Shown here in pieces: positions 25,401 through 37,524 of a DNA stretch of 64,000 nt. The notes beneath the pieces are model-generated. The model was not told the DNA's origin. It worked only from the letters and a program-made list of their open reading frames with translations, and ran no database searches. Each line of letters begins with the position of its first letter. The first letter of the stretch is position 1. The position numbers and the translations under genes were made by a program. This DNA is from Coffea arabica (Eukaryota; Streptophyta; Magnoliopsida; Gentianales; Rubiaceae): positions 39,518,287 to 39,582,286 of the forward strand of contig NC_092326.1 in assembly GCF_036785885.1 (NCBI RefSeq), in the 5' to 3' direction.

Positions 25401-28400
25401 TGACTGAAAAGAGAGCAATAAATGAAATTAGAGCCACTCTCAACCAACCTCCTGGATGACATTCAGCTATAGCCACAGAACCAAATAACGTAGTGGCTAC
25501 CATTCCGCAATAGACTTACCTTTTCTTCAGCCTAAATCCGTAAAAAGCAGGCCTATGACTCTTATCAAATTGCAATAACTGTTTACTTTGTACATGTGCT
25601 CGGCCGTTTGCAGTTATGCTGTCTGAATTGGTAGGAGACAGTCTACTGTCAGTACTAGAACCAACCCATCCATCAACAAGTTTCTCAATATTCATCTCTT
25701 CCTCACGAGCCAGTCCTTTATTAGCAGTTAGCTTAAGTTTCTTGACAAGATCAGTCTTAGGTTTCCGACGAATGCCCCAATGCATATGTCTGTTTGAACG
25801 AATTGAATTGCCTAGGCAGTGCCAAGAATTTAGATGCAGGCTGCAAAATGTAACCAAAACTAGTTATTCTTTTGGAAAAACAATGGTTGCTTCATTGCAT
25901 GAGCACAAATGAGGAAAACGGAAAAAGGGCCTCACTTCCATATATCTTCCACTTTAACTTCAGTGTCCATGGAGAGCACAGAGTCCATTGCCAGAGTAAT
26001 TGAGTCAGTTTTCTCTTTGTCCATCTTAGGAGACGGATCAGTTGCACTTCTTGGAGGCTGATCATTTTTTGAAAATGGATTTGCACCTCGTTCAAGAAAA
26101 CGCTCCATGAGTGATGCTTGCTTTTGCAGAGAAAGTTTCTTTTTGTTTTCAGCTTCTTCCTTCTCCTTGCGCCGTTGATCTTTTTCAGCTTCCTCTTGGT
26201 GCCTTTTTATCTGTTTCTTCATTTCAGATTCTTTTTTCTCACGACGCTTCTCCTCTTTTTTTGCCTCATCTTGAGACCGCTTTAGCTCTTTTTCCTTTGG
26301 AGGATGTAGACAGTAAGAGACTTGAGGATAACAAGTATCACATACAGAAGAAGATCTCAAGAATCTCAATTACACAATGTTCCATCAAATTCAAAATGGA
26401 ATATCAATTTTCTCCATGGAAACATTGCATAGATACAGTATCACAAATCTAACAAACCCATCAACTGGTATAAAAACTAAACCTGTAACAACAGTTATTG
26501 AAAGACAAACACTTTGAAAGCAAGGGCTTACATTTTGCAACTTCTCCTTCTGAAGCTCCTGCTCCATCCTTCTCTTCTCTTTCGCCTCCTCCCGTTTGTT
26601 TTTCTCCAACTGCTTAATTAACAACTTTTCTTCTTGTTTTGCTTCCTTTAATGACCTTCAACCATTACAAGATCACCCTAAGATAAGGGAAAACCATCTC
26701 TATAACAATCAATGGTACATAACATAACTATGGATGCCACATACCCTTCAGCCTCATTTTTCTGCAAAGAATTACCAACAAGAAGACGAATCTCTGCTTC
26801 ATTAAATGTTTTACCTAGCTTTTCTGCAGCTTTCATCAGCTCTTGGTGGTTCTGATGGTTCTTTGATTTTTCTAGTGCTGCTATCATTGCTGAAACAATT
26901 CATAGGTATCAGTAATCCACTGGTTGAGAAAATCTTAGAGGAATGAACTAATTATGCTACTTTAAACAACATTGTGACATTTTTTATCATATCTTCCTAC
27001 AAGATTAGAAATAAAGCTTAAGCATCCAGCAGGCATCTGAAATTGTTTTTCCACAAATATCGCAAATACTGAATTAAAAACGGATGAGAAACACATACAC
27101 TCTATTCCCACAAAAGCATTACTAAAAAGCTTCTAGATTCACCAACTTGAAGAAAAACTCTATAATGCCAATCAAAATTTCTAGCAAACATCTCATGAAA
27201 GATCACATTGGTTTGAAATTTATCCTTTGTATATGATAGATTAATGAACAGGGTATAAACTCTCAAGAGACCAAACAAAACCCTGGTTGATCCAACTTAA
27301 CAGCGTTGCCTCAAAAAGATCATAATCTTTTGAAGATATGGGCCACACAACTGTAACAATTATATGATAAACCTCTTGTTTGGTTAAGCAAAAAGCCAAG
27401 CAGTAATTATGGACTGAATGAATGATCGGTTACAAACTTGAATTAATCCAGGAAAGGAACCAACTGTAAGGCCTACTGGACCCACTTGCATCAATTAAAC
27501 AAAAACGCGCTTCTCATCTTAGTGGTACAAAGTGAGTCAAGATTACCACCCGTAAACTACTCTTAGGTGACTTTCAAGTACTGAAAAACCCAATATGGGG
27601 CACCGCCCCATATTGGTTCTCCAATCTGTAAACTAGTGCTTGCATATGTACCAACAAGAAACTGCCCATTGTACACTAAAGGTTCCTACAATCTTATCGA
27701 TGCAGAAATCAGAGGCAGTTGAACAATGGCAGCTCGGTAACTAATTCGTATCACTATATAGGCAACAGGGGCTAGTCCAACAAAGCGAGGAAGGGGAGCT
27801 ATTTCAAACCATACACCAGTCGAAATGTGAAATCCTAAACTATTTTGACAGATGGGCAAAATTCTTAAATTCCCCTCTTAAGAACCACATAAAATTCAAA
27901 ATTTTAATCAAAAGAAGTAGAATCCTTGATTCATTAAACAAAAGCAAGTTAACTTTTCCAAAAACAAGAGTTATTTAATGCAGGATCCCTCCTCCATTTC
28001 TTTTTTATTTGGTGCACCAAACCAACTACTGAAGGAATACATTAGACTTTCATTATAGATTTGCTTTTGCCCCCTATTTTCAACTACCCCACCAAATAAA
28101 AAACAGCCTCATTTCTCAATTTGGCATAGTGCTGCTGCTCATAATAATCTTTCCCATGAACAAATTGAATGTAGAAGGCTTCCTTGCTTACTTACCTGAA
28201 ATAGCAATTATCCTCTCCTGGATCTTTTTCCGATAAGTTCGACGACTTTTCAGCACTGCTCGCATAGATTTTGGCACGAGTTTCATATCTCTTGTCTGCA
28301 AAATGAAATGTTCAGACAACAAATCAGCAAACAACTCTCTAAACACAAACAAGTAGATGACAGCCCAATAGTAATGTGATACTTTCTACTAAACATGGAC

Positions 28401-29434
28401 CACAAAATGGAATGAACAACGAACGCGTGTGCTTTATAAGGTTGCTGTATGAAAAGACAATCAAGGGTCAATATTTAATGATAATATGAATGCATACACA
28501 GACGCTTACATGTCGATGAATGACAACTAATACGTGTCTCGCATTTAAATTGGACAGCAAAAGCAAGACACTATACTACACCAAACCAAAACATTTTAGT
28601 AACTGCAATCACTTCGAATGTAAAACTGCACATTAATGCCTCACCAATGCAAAATCTTACGCACGGCACAACTACATTTAAATCATAGTTTCCATTTCTC
28701 ACAAAAAAGGAATATGCTAAGATGGGCTATTCCCAGCTAGTTCTGAGCTACTACTAGAACAGCAAGTTTACTAAATACAACTAGTAATAGCAACGAACTT
28801 AACTACCATATAATGCTACATTTAAAGAACCCATTTCAACTAGCACATAATTAACCCCCAAAACTAAACTAAAAAACAATACGAATCACATAAAAACCCT
28901 ATTAGTAGATGGTGAAATAAGGAAATGTAATTTGACCTCCCAACACCAGAGAGCGGACTCAGAATCATCTTCCAAGAGATCAGCATCCGCATCTGAAATC
29001 CCATAAAAAACCCTCTGCCCAATCAAAAGAAGTCTGCTTTTCACACTAGCCAAACTACTCAAACCCCCACCACCACTATTGTCACTTCCAAATTTTCCCC
29101 TGAGTTTCTCTAAAATCTCAACCGCCAACCTGCTCAACGGTAGCCGACTCTCCTCCATCAACACTGCAATTGCCGAATCCACATTATTATTATTCAAAGA
29201 ACCATCCTCCACATTCTCATTTTCTTTATTCCCATTTAATTCCAGGTAAAAATTGAACAAACTTTTCATCTCCTCCTTCAAAGCTTTGATTTTTGCCGAT
29301 TTTTCTTCTGGCGTGAGGTCTGGTAACCCTCCAGCAAACCCCCGCTTCCGCTTGAGGGCTTTCCTCTTATCTGAGCCGCTCATCTTCCCCGTCGGTGCCG
29401 CCTCGTCAACGTCGATTACCATGGGCTCCGCCAT
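22494..29434 (-). CDS. FAS1: Chromatin assembly factor 1 large subunit, FASCIATA1
   Basis: Large subunit of the CAF-1 histone H3-H4 chaperone that deposits nucleosomes behind replication forks. Twelve exons: 28937-29434, 28196-28295, 26745-26889, 26532-26655, 25936-26294, 25520-25840, 25322-25403, 25109-25249, 23939-24334, 23574-23711, 22778-22823, 22494-22654. Phases join cleanly to 836 aa, close to Arabidopsis FAS1. Order: basic N-terminus (KRKALKRKR); a long K/E/R-rich helix (KER, about 248-375); LQKQASLMERFLERG, PIP-box-like, just after it; the conserved HWGIRRKPK and RPAFYGFRLKK segments (about 420-515); an acidic ED region (about 528-590); a winged-helix-like C-terminal domain (about 720-785); and a C-terminal TKSIATFFSKR, again PIP-like. 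The exon-5 acceptor (CTCCAAAG|GA) is purine-rich and was chosen by homology. Introns 1 and 2 (641 and 1306 bp) are transposon-free as far as I can see. Confidence 0.96.
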
Positions 29435-29715
29435 TTTACTATTCCTGATGATAGATATTGAAACCCTGATTCAAAATCACTACATGCAAGTGCTTAGATT
29501 GAAAGAAAAATGAAATGGAGGAAAATGGAAAAGAAAACGAAAGAAGATTTCTGAAGAAGATGCAGCAACCTTTTGCCCTGAATAACTACAGAGTATAAAG
29601 CATTAATTAATGGGTTATTTCCCTTTTTTTTTCCACATTTGCGAAAGTTTAGTAGATTTTACAAATTGGATTCCCGCCGAAAAATTGGTTTGGCGCCCAG
29701 CGCCACTGTAGTAAA

Positions 29716-30603
29716 GGATAATTTTAGAAACCTCCCCTGAAGTTTCTAACTATTTCATTTGCCGCCCTCCAGATTTCAAAAGTTACACTAACATGCTTGA
29801 GATTAATTATCTCGTAACATTTAAACCCAATCAATAATTAAAAAGTTGTATTATGACAGAGAAAATAATATGATTCCATCATTGCTCCCCATCTACTACA
29901 TTATTTACTCAATTTAATACTAACTGACACATTAAAAAAAATACTAAAATTTGTTATTTATCATTTGAGATCAAATCATATATAACATCAAAAAATAGCA
30001 CACCTTTTATATTTTTGACTTAATACAATATCCAATTTACTTTATCAGTTACATATACGTTGTCCAACATGATTAATAGCAGATAATCTAAAATTTTGCC
30101 ACCAAAATATTACAGAGAACAAACTTGAACATCAAAATTATCCTTGTTAACATATTAAAGTTAGTTGTTGAGATTTTTATGGTATTAAAGTTCGTTCTTT
30201 GTAATATTTTGGTTACTGATTTTTTTGATTATTTGTTGTTAATCATATTTAACAATAAATTTGTAACTGAAAAGAGTAATTTGGATCATATATTAAGTGA
30301 AATATACAAAATAATATACTATTTTTAATGTCATATGTGATTTAATCTCTAATAATAAACAGTAAATTCTAGTGTTTTCTTTAATATTTGGACAAATATT
30401 AGTTTGAGTAAACAATTTAGTATATGAGCAGAAATGGTGGAATCATATTATATTTTCTATCCTAATATTAAATTTTAATTATTGGTTAGATCTAAAATAC
30501 TATATGATACTAGAGATCAATGGATGTTAATGTAATTTTTTAAATTTAGAGAGAGACCAATGAAATAGTCAAAAACCTCAGGGGAGGTTTTTGATATTAT
30601 TCC
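29716..30603. mobile_element. MULE-derived MITE, 888 bp (family A copy 1)
   Basis: Inverted ends: GGATAATTTTAGAAACCTCC at the left and the matching complement GGAATAATATCAAAAACCTCC at the right. The core is AT-rich and noncoding. Flanking 9-mers TGTAGTAAA and TACAGTAAT agree at 6 of 9 positions, a decayed duplication. Nearly the same size and ends as 31252-32136. Inserted about 280 bp upstream of the FAS1 ATG, so it may abut the FAS1 promoter. Confidence 0.75.
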
Positions 30604-30712
30604 TACAGTAATTTAGAATCTGGCTGGTTTTATCCAATCTTTACCCAACAAGTCCCAGCACTGTATAATTCAGCTCATATAGTCACATGCACACGTATGG
30701 AATGATCATATA

Positions 30713-31065
30713 CTCTTCCGTCTCACTTTGATTGTTTTAGCATTTTTCCCCCAATTAAAAAATATTAGTTAACTTGATTGGAAGCATTAATTTAACCTAC
30801 TATTTTTCTAAAATGCCGTTACATTAATATTAGTAGCATAATTGACCATTATATCTTTATATTAATTGCAACAAGTAATATTGATAAAAAGTTGTAACAA
30901 TAATATTAATGAATAGGATAGGTTATATTGACTGATAACAAAATACGTCAAATAAGTACATTTTAGAGAAGTTAAAAGTTAATTATATTTTTCAATTGAA
31001 GAGTTGACTATAATTTAGAACAGATGAAAATTAAAAACAATATTATCAAATTAGAATGAAGGGAG
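30713..31065. mobile_element. Stowaway-like (Tc1/mariner) MITE, 353 bp
   Basis: Left end CTCTTCCGTCTCACTTTGAT and right end complementary to it (ATCAAATTAGAATGAAGGGAG), flanked by TA on both sides. The CTCCCTCCGTCCC-type terminus with TA duplication is the hallmark of plant Stowaway elements. The core is AT-rich and noncoding. Confidence 0.8.
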
Positions 31066-31251
31066 TATATGGTTTTAAAAATACATATATGTACATATTG
31101 TAGGGTGAATTACATTTACTTCTTTGAGGTTTGGCCAAAATTAACATGATGACAGATATCTCCCATCGGTGACTTTTATTAATTATTTCAAATGGAACCC
31201 AATGAAAAGACCAAATGGCACAACTCCAAAACAATTACTAGTTTAAATAAA

Positions 31252-31653
31252 GGGATAAATTCAGAAACCTCCCTTGAGATTTTTGACAATTTTACTATCC
31301 TCCTTTAAGATTTTAAATATTTCACTTACCGCCATTGTCAGTCATTTGGGATCCAATGCTTACATCACTAATGGCTAAATAATTTTATTACCCTTAACAT
31401 TTAGGATAATTATACATATATGTGCAGGAAAAGAGTTAAAATTTTGCAAACTACATTAACCATAATTTGAATTGTAAAAAGTTAATTAATTTGCCATCTA
31501 AACATAGAGTCAATATTAGGTACATCTTTTTTAATTTTTATATACTTGACAAATAAAAGAAATTAGATGTAATACAGCTGATAAATTAAAGGATTTAGAC
31601 ATGAAAAGTAATTAAACAATTTACCAACTAAATTAACCGTAATTTGAAATTTT

Positions 31654-31707
<54 letters not shown>

Positions 31708-32136
31708 GGCATCTAAAAGAGGATCCAATACTAGGCATCATTTTTCCAATTTATGCACTTTATAAATAAAAGAAATAAAAAGCAAAGAGATTTTAATTGA
31801 GATAATTTTTCTTATAATTGTGATGATAGCAAGAATCTTAAGGTACGAAAAAAAATGCTTTGTTAAATTTTGGAAGTTGTTATTTTTTGTCAGGGATAAT
31901 GGACATTTTTTGGTGACCATGTATAGTAATGGCCTCCTAAGTAAATTAATAAGTTAGATCAAATATTTAATCTAACTAATATAATAGTTGAGGGGTACTT
32001 TTGGCATAAAACAAATCTTTTCACATCTGATTTTTTTTTTGTTTTTTTTATTGGACTAAATTGTTACAAAAAAATTGGTTCCAAGGGAGGCTAGTGATAT
32101 TTTTAGAACCTTAGGGGAGGTTTTAGAAATTATCCC
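31252..32136. mobile_element. MULE-derived MITE, 885 bp (family A copy 2)
   Basis: Inverted ends (GGGATAAATTCAGAAACCTC; the right end is complementary) flanked by perfect 9-bp duplications TTAAATAAA at 31243-31251 and 32137-32145. Inside is a roughly 47-bp AT run (31656-31703). No coding capacity. The perfect duplication suggests a more recent insertion than copy 1. Confidence 0.9.
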
Positions 32137-32681
32137 TTAAATAAATTCTCGTAACTCTCACGAGTGGTACTTAGTGGTGGTGACCGGTCACCTCGTTACC
32201 TCACGTCAATAGCACTATTTAATCCATTTGGTCACTCCCATTTTTTCAATCCAAAACATTTTGTAATATTGGATAGAACAACTATGATACTTTCTAAAAC
32301 ATGAGATTTATTTAAGGGTTAATCGCACTTTATCCCCTTCAAATATAGGCCATTTTTCACTTTACCCTCAAACGTTTGCTTTTCCTCAATTTACCCCTTT
32401 CGTTAGCAATTGCACCATTAAAAACTTCAAGATTTCGAAATTGCCATACGAAAAGGGCCGTTGGTTTTACCTGACAAAAAATGTCCCTCAATGGCGTTTG
32501 ATGCTTTTAGCCTATTTTTTCCCTCAAAGAGCCGTTGGTTGGTTTTAGTCGTTGGTTGGGTTCTATAAAAGGTGATATTTTGCAGCCAATTTTTCTCATA
32601 TATTTTAGCAGATTTCAAAGTTCCTAAAATTTCTCTCCAAAGTTCCTAAAATTTCTCTTTGTCAACCAAAAGCATCATAAA

Positions 32682-33130
32682 ATGTCACAAAGTACTTCAA
32701 ATAATGTTGAAAGATCACCCCAAAAAATGTGTGGATGTGGTAAAAAGGCACCATTGTGCACCTCTTGGACACTTGAAAATCCGGAAAAAAAGATTTTACG
32801 GCTGCTCAAATTATAATGTAAGAATTTTTCATTAATATTTGTAAATATTGTCTTTAATTTGGTTCTATACCTGAATAAGTTGGAAAGAGTTTAAACAACT
32901 AAATTTTTTATTTAGAACCGACATGCATGTGGGTACATTCATGGGCAGATCCTGAAGTTTGTAGCAAAACAAAAGAAGTAAGTGCAGTGCTACAATCTAG
33001 ACTGGTGGAGCGAAAGGAGAAACCAATGTACTTGCAAAGGGAGCATGAAAAATTGGCAAATGAGCATGAAAAATTGAAAAGCAGATATAAAGCCTTAGAA
33101 ATAGGGATGTTGCTGCGATATGTTTATTAG
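32682..33130 (+). pseudogene. GRF-type zinc-finger / coiled-coil gene carried by the MULE, frameshifted
   Basis: Starts at ATG 32682 with MCGCGKKAPLCTSWTLENP, the opening of a GRF zinc finger (CxCG...TSWT..NPG..FYGC). Within a run of seven A (about 32788) the frame shifts; the next frame reads RFYGCSNYN, so one base has been lost or gained. An intron (about 32819-32915, GTAAGA...TTTAG) follows, and the second exon again needs a shift between CGYI and WADPEVC to complete the finger. It then continues as a heptad-like coiled coil (QREHEKLANEHEKLKSRYKALE) and stops at 33130, before the membrane anchor often found in this plant family. The GRF finger family binds single-stranded nucleic acid in other proteins; its role in the element is unknown. 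Confidence 0.7.
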
Positions 33131-33326
33131 TCAAATAAGAGGTGTGAAAATGTGGGGGAAGAGGAGGTGTAAGTGATTGTGGCCACAAACGGTAGGGAAA
33201 ATGTGTTGGATGGTCACGTTTAAAGATTTTTTGTGACTTGAAACCTAAAGACCAGTTGGGCGTTGCAGTTAAGCAGAAAGGGGATATGAAAAGTTGAAGG
33301 GATTCCAACTGTAAATGTGAAATGTG

Positions 33327-33927
33327 GGGCTCTTTTATTCAACAACGGGTTTATTTTTATGTTATCCGATAAATAAATTAGAAATTAAGGAAAATGGGCA
33401 CTGTGTAAGTATAATGAATGAAAGTCATAAAGAGTTGGTATTTTATTCAACAACAGGTTTAAATTTATTTTTAAATGACAAGTAACTTTCTATTTAAGGC
33501 ACCCTGGGTACTGTGTGAGTATAATGGACGAAAGGTATAAAGAACTGGTCTTTTATTCAATAACGGGTTTATTTTTATTTTATCCGATAAATAAATTTCT
33601 ATTTAAGGCACCTTGGGTACTATGTTGTTGTAATGGTGGAAAGCCATAAAGAACTTGTTTTTTATTCAACAAAAAGTTAATTTTTATTATATTCGATAAC
33701 TAAATTTTTGTTTAAGAAAAGTGGGCACTCTATTCTTATAATGAATGAAAACTTTGAAAAGTAGGGCTCTTTTATTCAACAACGGGTTTATTTTTATGTT
33801 ATCCGACAAATAAATTAGTATTTGAGGAAAATGGGTACTCTGTAAGTATAATGAACGAAAACCATAAAGAGCTGGTATTTATTCAACAATGGATTTAAAT
33901 TTATTTTATCCGATAAATAAATTTCTA
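33327..33927 (+). repeat. Tandem array, about 109-bp unit, six copies, inside the MULE
   Basis: The phrase TTTTATTCAACAACGGGTTTA and variants recur at about 33331, 33440, 33550, 33659, 33767 and 33875, spaced 108-111 bp. Each unit also carries GATAAATAAATT, GGGTACT(G)TGT and TATAATGAA words. Units differ from one another, and copies 1 and 5 are most alike, hinting at expansion by a higher-order step. Confidence 0.9.
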
Positions 33928-33960
33928 AACCGCCCGCTCCTATTATAGGTGACACTTAAT

Positions 33961-34040
33961 TTTTTACAAATATTCTCTTCATCCTCCGTATATGTCAGCT
34001 TTTTTACAAATATTCTCTTCATCCTCCGTACATGTCAGTT
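33961..34040 (+). repeat. 40-bp tandem duplication
   Basis: Two adjacent copies of a unit starting TTTTTACAAATATTCTCTTC, differing at only a couple of positions, directly after the roughly 109-bp array. Confidence 0.9.
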
Positions 34041-34415
34041 TGCAACGTGTCTGCTTCTTTGCCATATTTTTTACCTTTCCATACCTGTCTTGTATTAGTT
34101 GAATACACTACAGAATTTACCTAGAAATAGAAGTCTATGTCTTACAAGTTGAAAACCAACAGTTACAGCAACAATACATGATGGTCAAAGTTGCTCGATC
34201 TTCATCATGAAGAAAAACACTAGCCATTACATTTATAATTGCTAGCATTATGTATATGTACTCTATTTCAGAACCAAAAGGTAACATAAATCTGTTTTAT
34301 CTACCATAGTTGTAAGCAAATATATATGAAAGAAAATTATATTAAGTTAAAAGCATTTTGCACATCATATTACATCTTAGCATGTGTCTGCATGGCCACC
34401 CAAACAAAGGCCATT

Positions 34416-36301
34416 TTAGTAGAATCTAACCAAAACATATGGGTTTTTGTTGTCTTGCACAAGTCCAGCACATGCATGGACATATGGAATTCCTGTCATA
34501 TCCCACTCATTACATGTGCAAGACCTTTGAATTGCATTAACAGCAAAAGTTCCTACTATACCAGTCATCTCATACACCTCTCTTGTAGACACAAGTGCAT
34601 CAAATTGAGTTACCTGTTTTTTCCTCTCTTCAATTTTTTGACAAATCCTAGGACAAATATGAGACTTCACCTTTTGAATCCAGTGTCTTTTTTCTTGAAA
34701 TCTGCACATTATCTGCCTTCGAATGGCTTCAAACATAGTTAAAATAGGCTCCTCCCTAGCATCCTTAATGTATTGATTGAAACTCTCACATATATTATTA
34801 TCTAAAAGGTCACATTTTGTCATTGGAAAAAATGTGTGTCTACCCCATAGGTTAGCTAGTATGGAACTAAGCCATGCATGTGCTTCTGGGGCTACTAATT
34901 GCAACTCTGTCATTTTGCTTTCATAGTGACTGGATAAATAAACCATGGTTGCCCCCCACATTAAATCTCTTAGGTGCTTATCCTTGAATTTCAGCTTGAA
35001 GTTAGCATACATGTGTCTAACACATAATATATGCTCCATTCCAGGATACTTATTCTCAATGCAATCAATTAATCCCTAACATAAAAACACAAATCACAGC
35101 AATTAGTGACAGGAGCAAGTAAGGAATAAAGGAAAGTAAATCAGATTGTAGTGGTGCTGACCTTTTTGTCTATATGATAGAAATATCCAACCCCTTTCAA
35201 TTGGAGTCCCAATGGCATCGGTAAGACTGTCCAAAAACTACACCAACTATCTTTGCACTCAGACTCAACAAGAGTTATAGCAATTGGAAACATATGGTTA
35301 TTAACATCCCTACCAATTGCAGTCATAAGCTACCCTCCCATGATTCCCTTAAGATGACATGCATCCAGCCCTATTACAGGCCTACATGCATTTACAAAAC
35401 CTTTCTTTTGTGCAAAGAACATCACAAATATTCTCTTGAAGATTGGGCTTTTACAAAGTTGGGGTTGTTCAATTAAAATAAATGCCATTGAACCTGAATT
35501 TCTTTGTAGAAGTGTAGCACAATAGTCTCTTAATCTTACATACTGCTTTTGCACATGACCTTTTCTTAGCTTCCTCTGCATTCTCTTTTGCTATATACAT
35601 TTGAGAGTTTGTACAGTTCAGGTTATGCTTTCTTTTTATGCTCTTCTTGAACCCTCTTACTTTCATATTTGGATGGTCAGCAATCCCCTCTGTAAACATC
35701 CTAGACAACCACCTAGAATTTTGGGTGACAATCTACTTCACCACTATCTCTCTCTACATCATCTATAGGATCACATGCATTATTTAAATCATCCCCATCT
35801 AGGAAAAAATCAAAATCAGAGTCATATTCAACTTCCCTACGACCATCCCTATCACCTTCCTGCGAAGCATCTGAAGCATCACTTTTGGCCTCATCATTTT
35901 GGGGTTGTTCAGCATTAGGATTTAGATTTTATTCACCATCAACCTCAATATTATCCTTTACAACAGTTCCATTAGCATGCATATCTTCTTCATGGATCTC
36001 ACCAACATAAAGTTTTATGATGCTTTGAGTTCTATTTGCCTCAAACATTTATAGAACTATCTGGTCACTGTTTAACAGTTTTAAGACCAACCTGAAGGTC
36101 AAGATTTCTAACCCTATAGTACACTGATGTTTTATGTGAAATTCTAGCGTCTTTAAAAGCATCTCTTAACTAAAAAATTGACATCAAATCAGGGTCAACA
36201 TCATAAAAATTAGCAACTTCTCCCCTCACATATTGTAAATTTGGGACATGGGCAAAATGACCTCTGTAGTGAACCTTTTAAACATAGGTTTTAAAATCCA
36301 T
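34416..36301 (-). pseudogene. MuDR-type transposase, broken
   Basis: Homologous throughout to plant MULE transposases. A 5' part from an ATG at 36301 reads HVPNLQYVRGEVANFYDVDPDL but has at least two in-frame stops; an acidic linker follows. At about 35.56 kb a frameshift separates KENAEEA from VQKQYVRLRDYC. The catalytic core has VIGLDACHLKG (first Asp) and an amber codon (about 35330) where GQL is expected. A short intron (35076-35161) joins HIDKK to GLIDCIENKYPG. The final exon (34416-35075) is open, with the family's NNICESFNQYI (catalytic Glu) and the SWIM finger CTCNEWDMTGIPYVHA, where the third zinc ligand Cys is Tyr. The frame closes at 34416. Lesions are described, not corrected. Confidence 0.9.
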
Positions 36302-37524
36302 TCTTCTGTAATTACACAAAGGCAACTTTTTTAGTGCATGCACAGGTAATACAGAGCAGGCATCTTTTATTGTCCCATAAAAATAAAAAATCATAGTTTG
36401 TCCATCTAACAGGACATATAACCAACCAAAGTAAACAAAGAATTCAGCAAATTAATAATTAAAAAAGACAAAAGTTGATAAAAACCCATCATTTTCATCC
36501 TAACCCGACAATGTAGCATATCTTCAAGGGACCATACCAACAGATGATTCAAACAAATAATTGTCTACACATTAAAGCCCATGCAGCCATTAAAAAAACC
36601 CATACCATTGTTTCTGTGCAATACAATTGATTAAAAATTAGAAATTTCTAAAATCGAGAAAAAATTGCAAAATCGAACCGTAAGGGCTGCCCAAGCTCTC
36701 ATAATCTCCTTTCACAATCCTCAAATTCAATTATGTCATCTGCTAACAACTTCATCGATTGCCCGTTTTTCCATTCAAGATGCCGGTGAATTTTCAAGTT
36801 TTTTAATGGAGGTTTTGCTAAGGATTTGGCCACAAGTGAAGAGAAAGCGACCTGACAATGGCAAAAGGGAAGAGAAAGTGACCTGACAATAACAAAAGGG
36901 AACCTTCTATCTGTTCCCTGATTTTTTTTTTTCCTGTCCCGTGCCAAATGGAGGGAAATTTCCCTCCGTTATTCCAGGGTAATTTTGGAAACTTGCATTT
37001 CATAAACCAGCATATATGGGTATTTTGGGTTGTTCAATATTTTCATAAGGATATTATTGTCTTTTCAATATTCCGTTTATGTCCATTAGAGTTGACAATT
37101 AGTTTTTGGAGTAGACTGAAGAAAAACAAACGTTAGGGGGTAAAGTAAGAAATGACATATACTTAAAGGGGATAAAGTGCGATTAGCCCTTTATTTAATT
37201 ACATCTTATATTTTTAGTAAAATGTTTACCACCCTAAATAGTGAAATATTTGAATTTGGACACTTCCCCTTTTTAATCGAAAACCTAACAAATTAAAAAT
37301 GTGAGTTCGGACAATGATATTTTAGACCTGTATAGGCCAGATTTGAGTTCCAGCATTACTTTTTTCGTATTGATTTAGATTTGGACTTATAAATACCTGA
37401 TTAAATAAAGTGCAATTTATATAGCTCTGCGATACGAGAATATTTTTTCAAATCTCGATCTTAGTATTTTAGAGTAAATTTCATATACACTGACGGTATA
37501 TATATTATTGTCATTGGATCTATA

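Larger units (their letters stand above)
32316..37189. mobile_element. Two-gene Mutator-like element (MULE), 4874 bp, degenerate
   Basis: Complete element bounded by inverted repeats of at least 75 bp (left GGGTTAATCGCACTTTATCC, right the complement of GGGCTAATCGCACTTTATCC) and perfect 9-bp target duplications TTTATTTAA at 32307-32315 and 37190-37198. It contains a broken MuDR-type transposase on the minus strand (34416-36301) and a broken GRF zinc-finger frame on the plus strand (32682-33130), so the two genes converge as mudrA and mudrB do in maize MuDR. Between them lie a roughly 109-bp tandem array (33327-33927) and a 40-bp duplication (33961-34040). Stops and frameshifts in both genes make it non-autonomous now. 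The region 36302-37189 holds the transposase 5' flank and right terminus. Confidence 0.93.

Noticed and set aside
33327-33927. Regular repeats resembling a CRISPR array
   Set aside because: Units are about 109 bp and homologous along their whole length, with no unique spacers, in a plant transposon; this is an ordinary tandem array.
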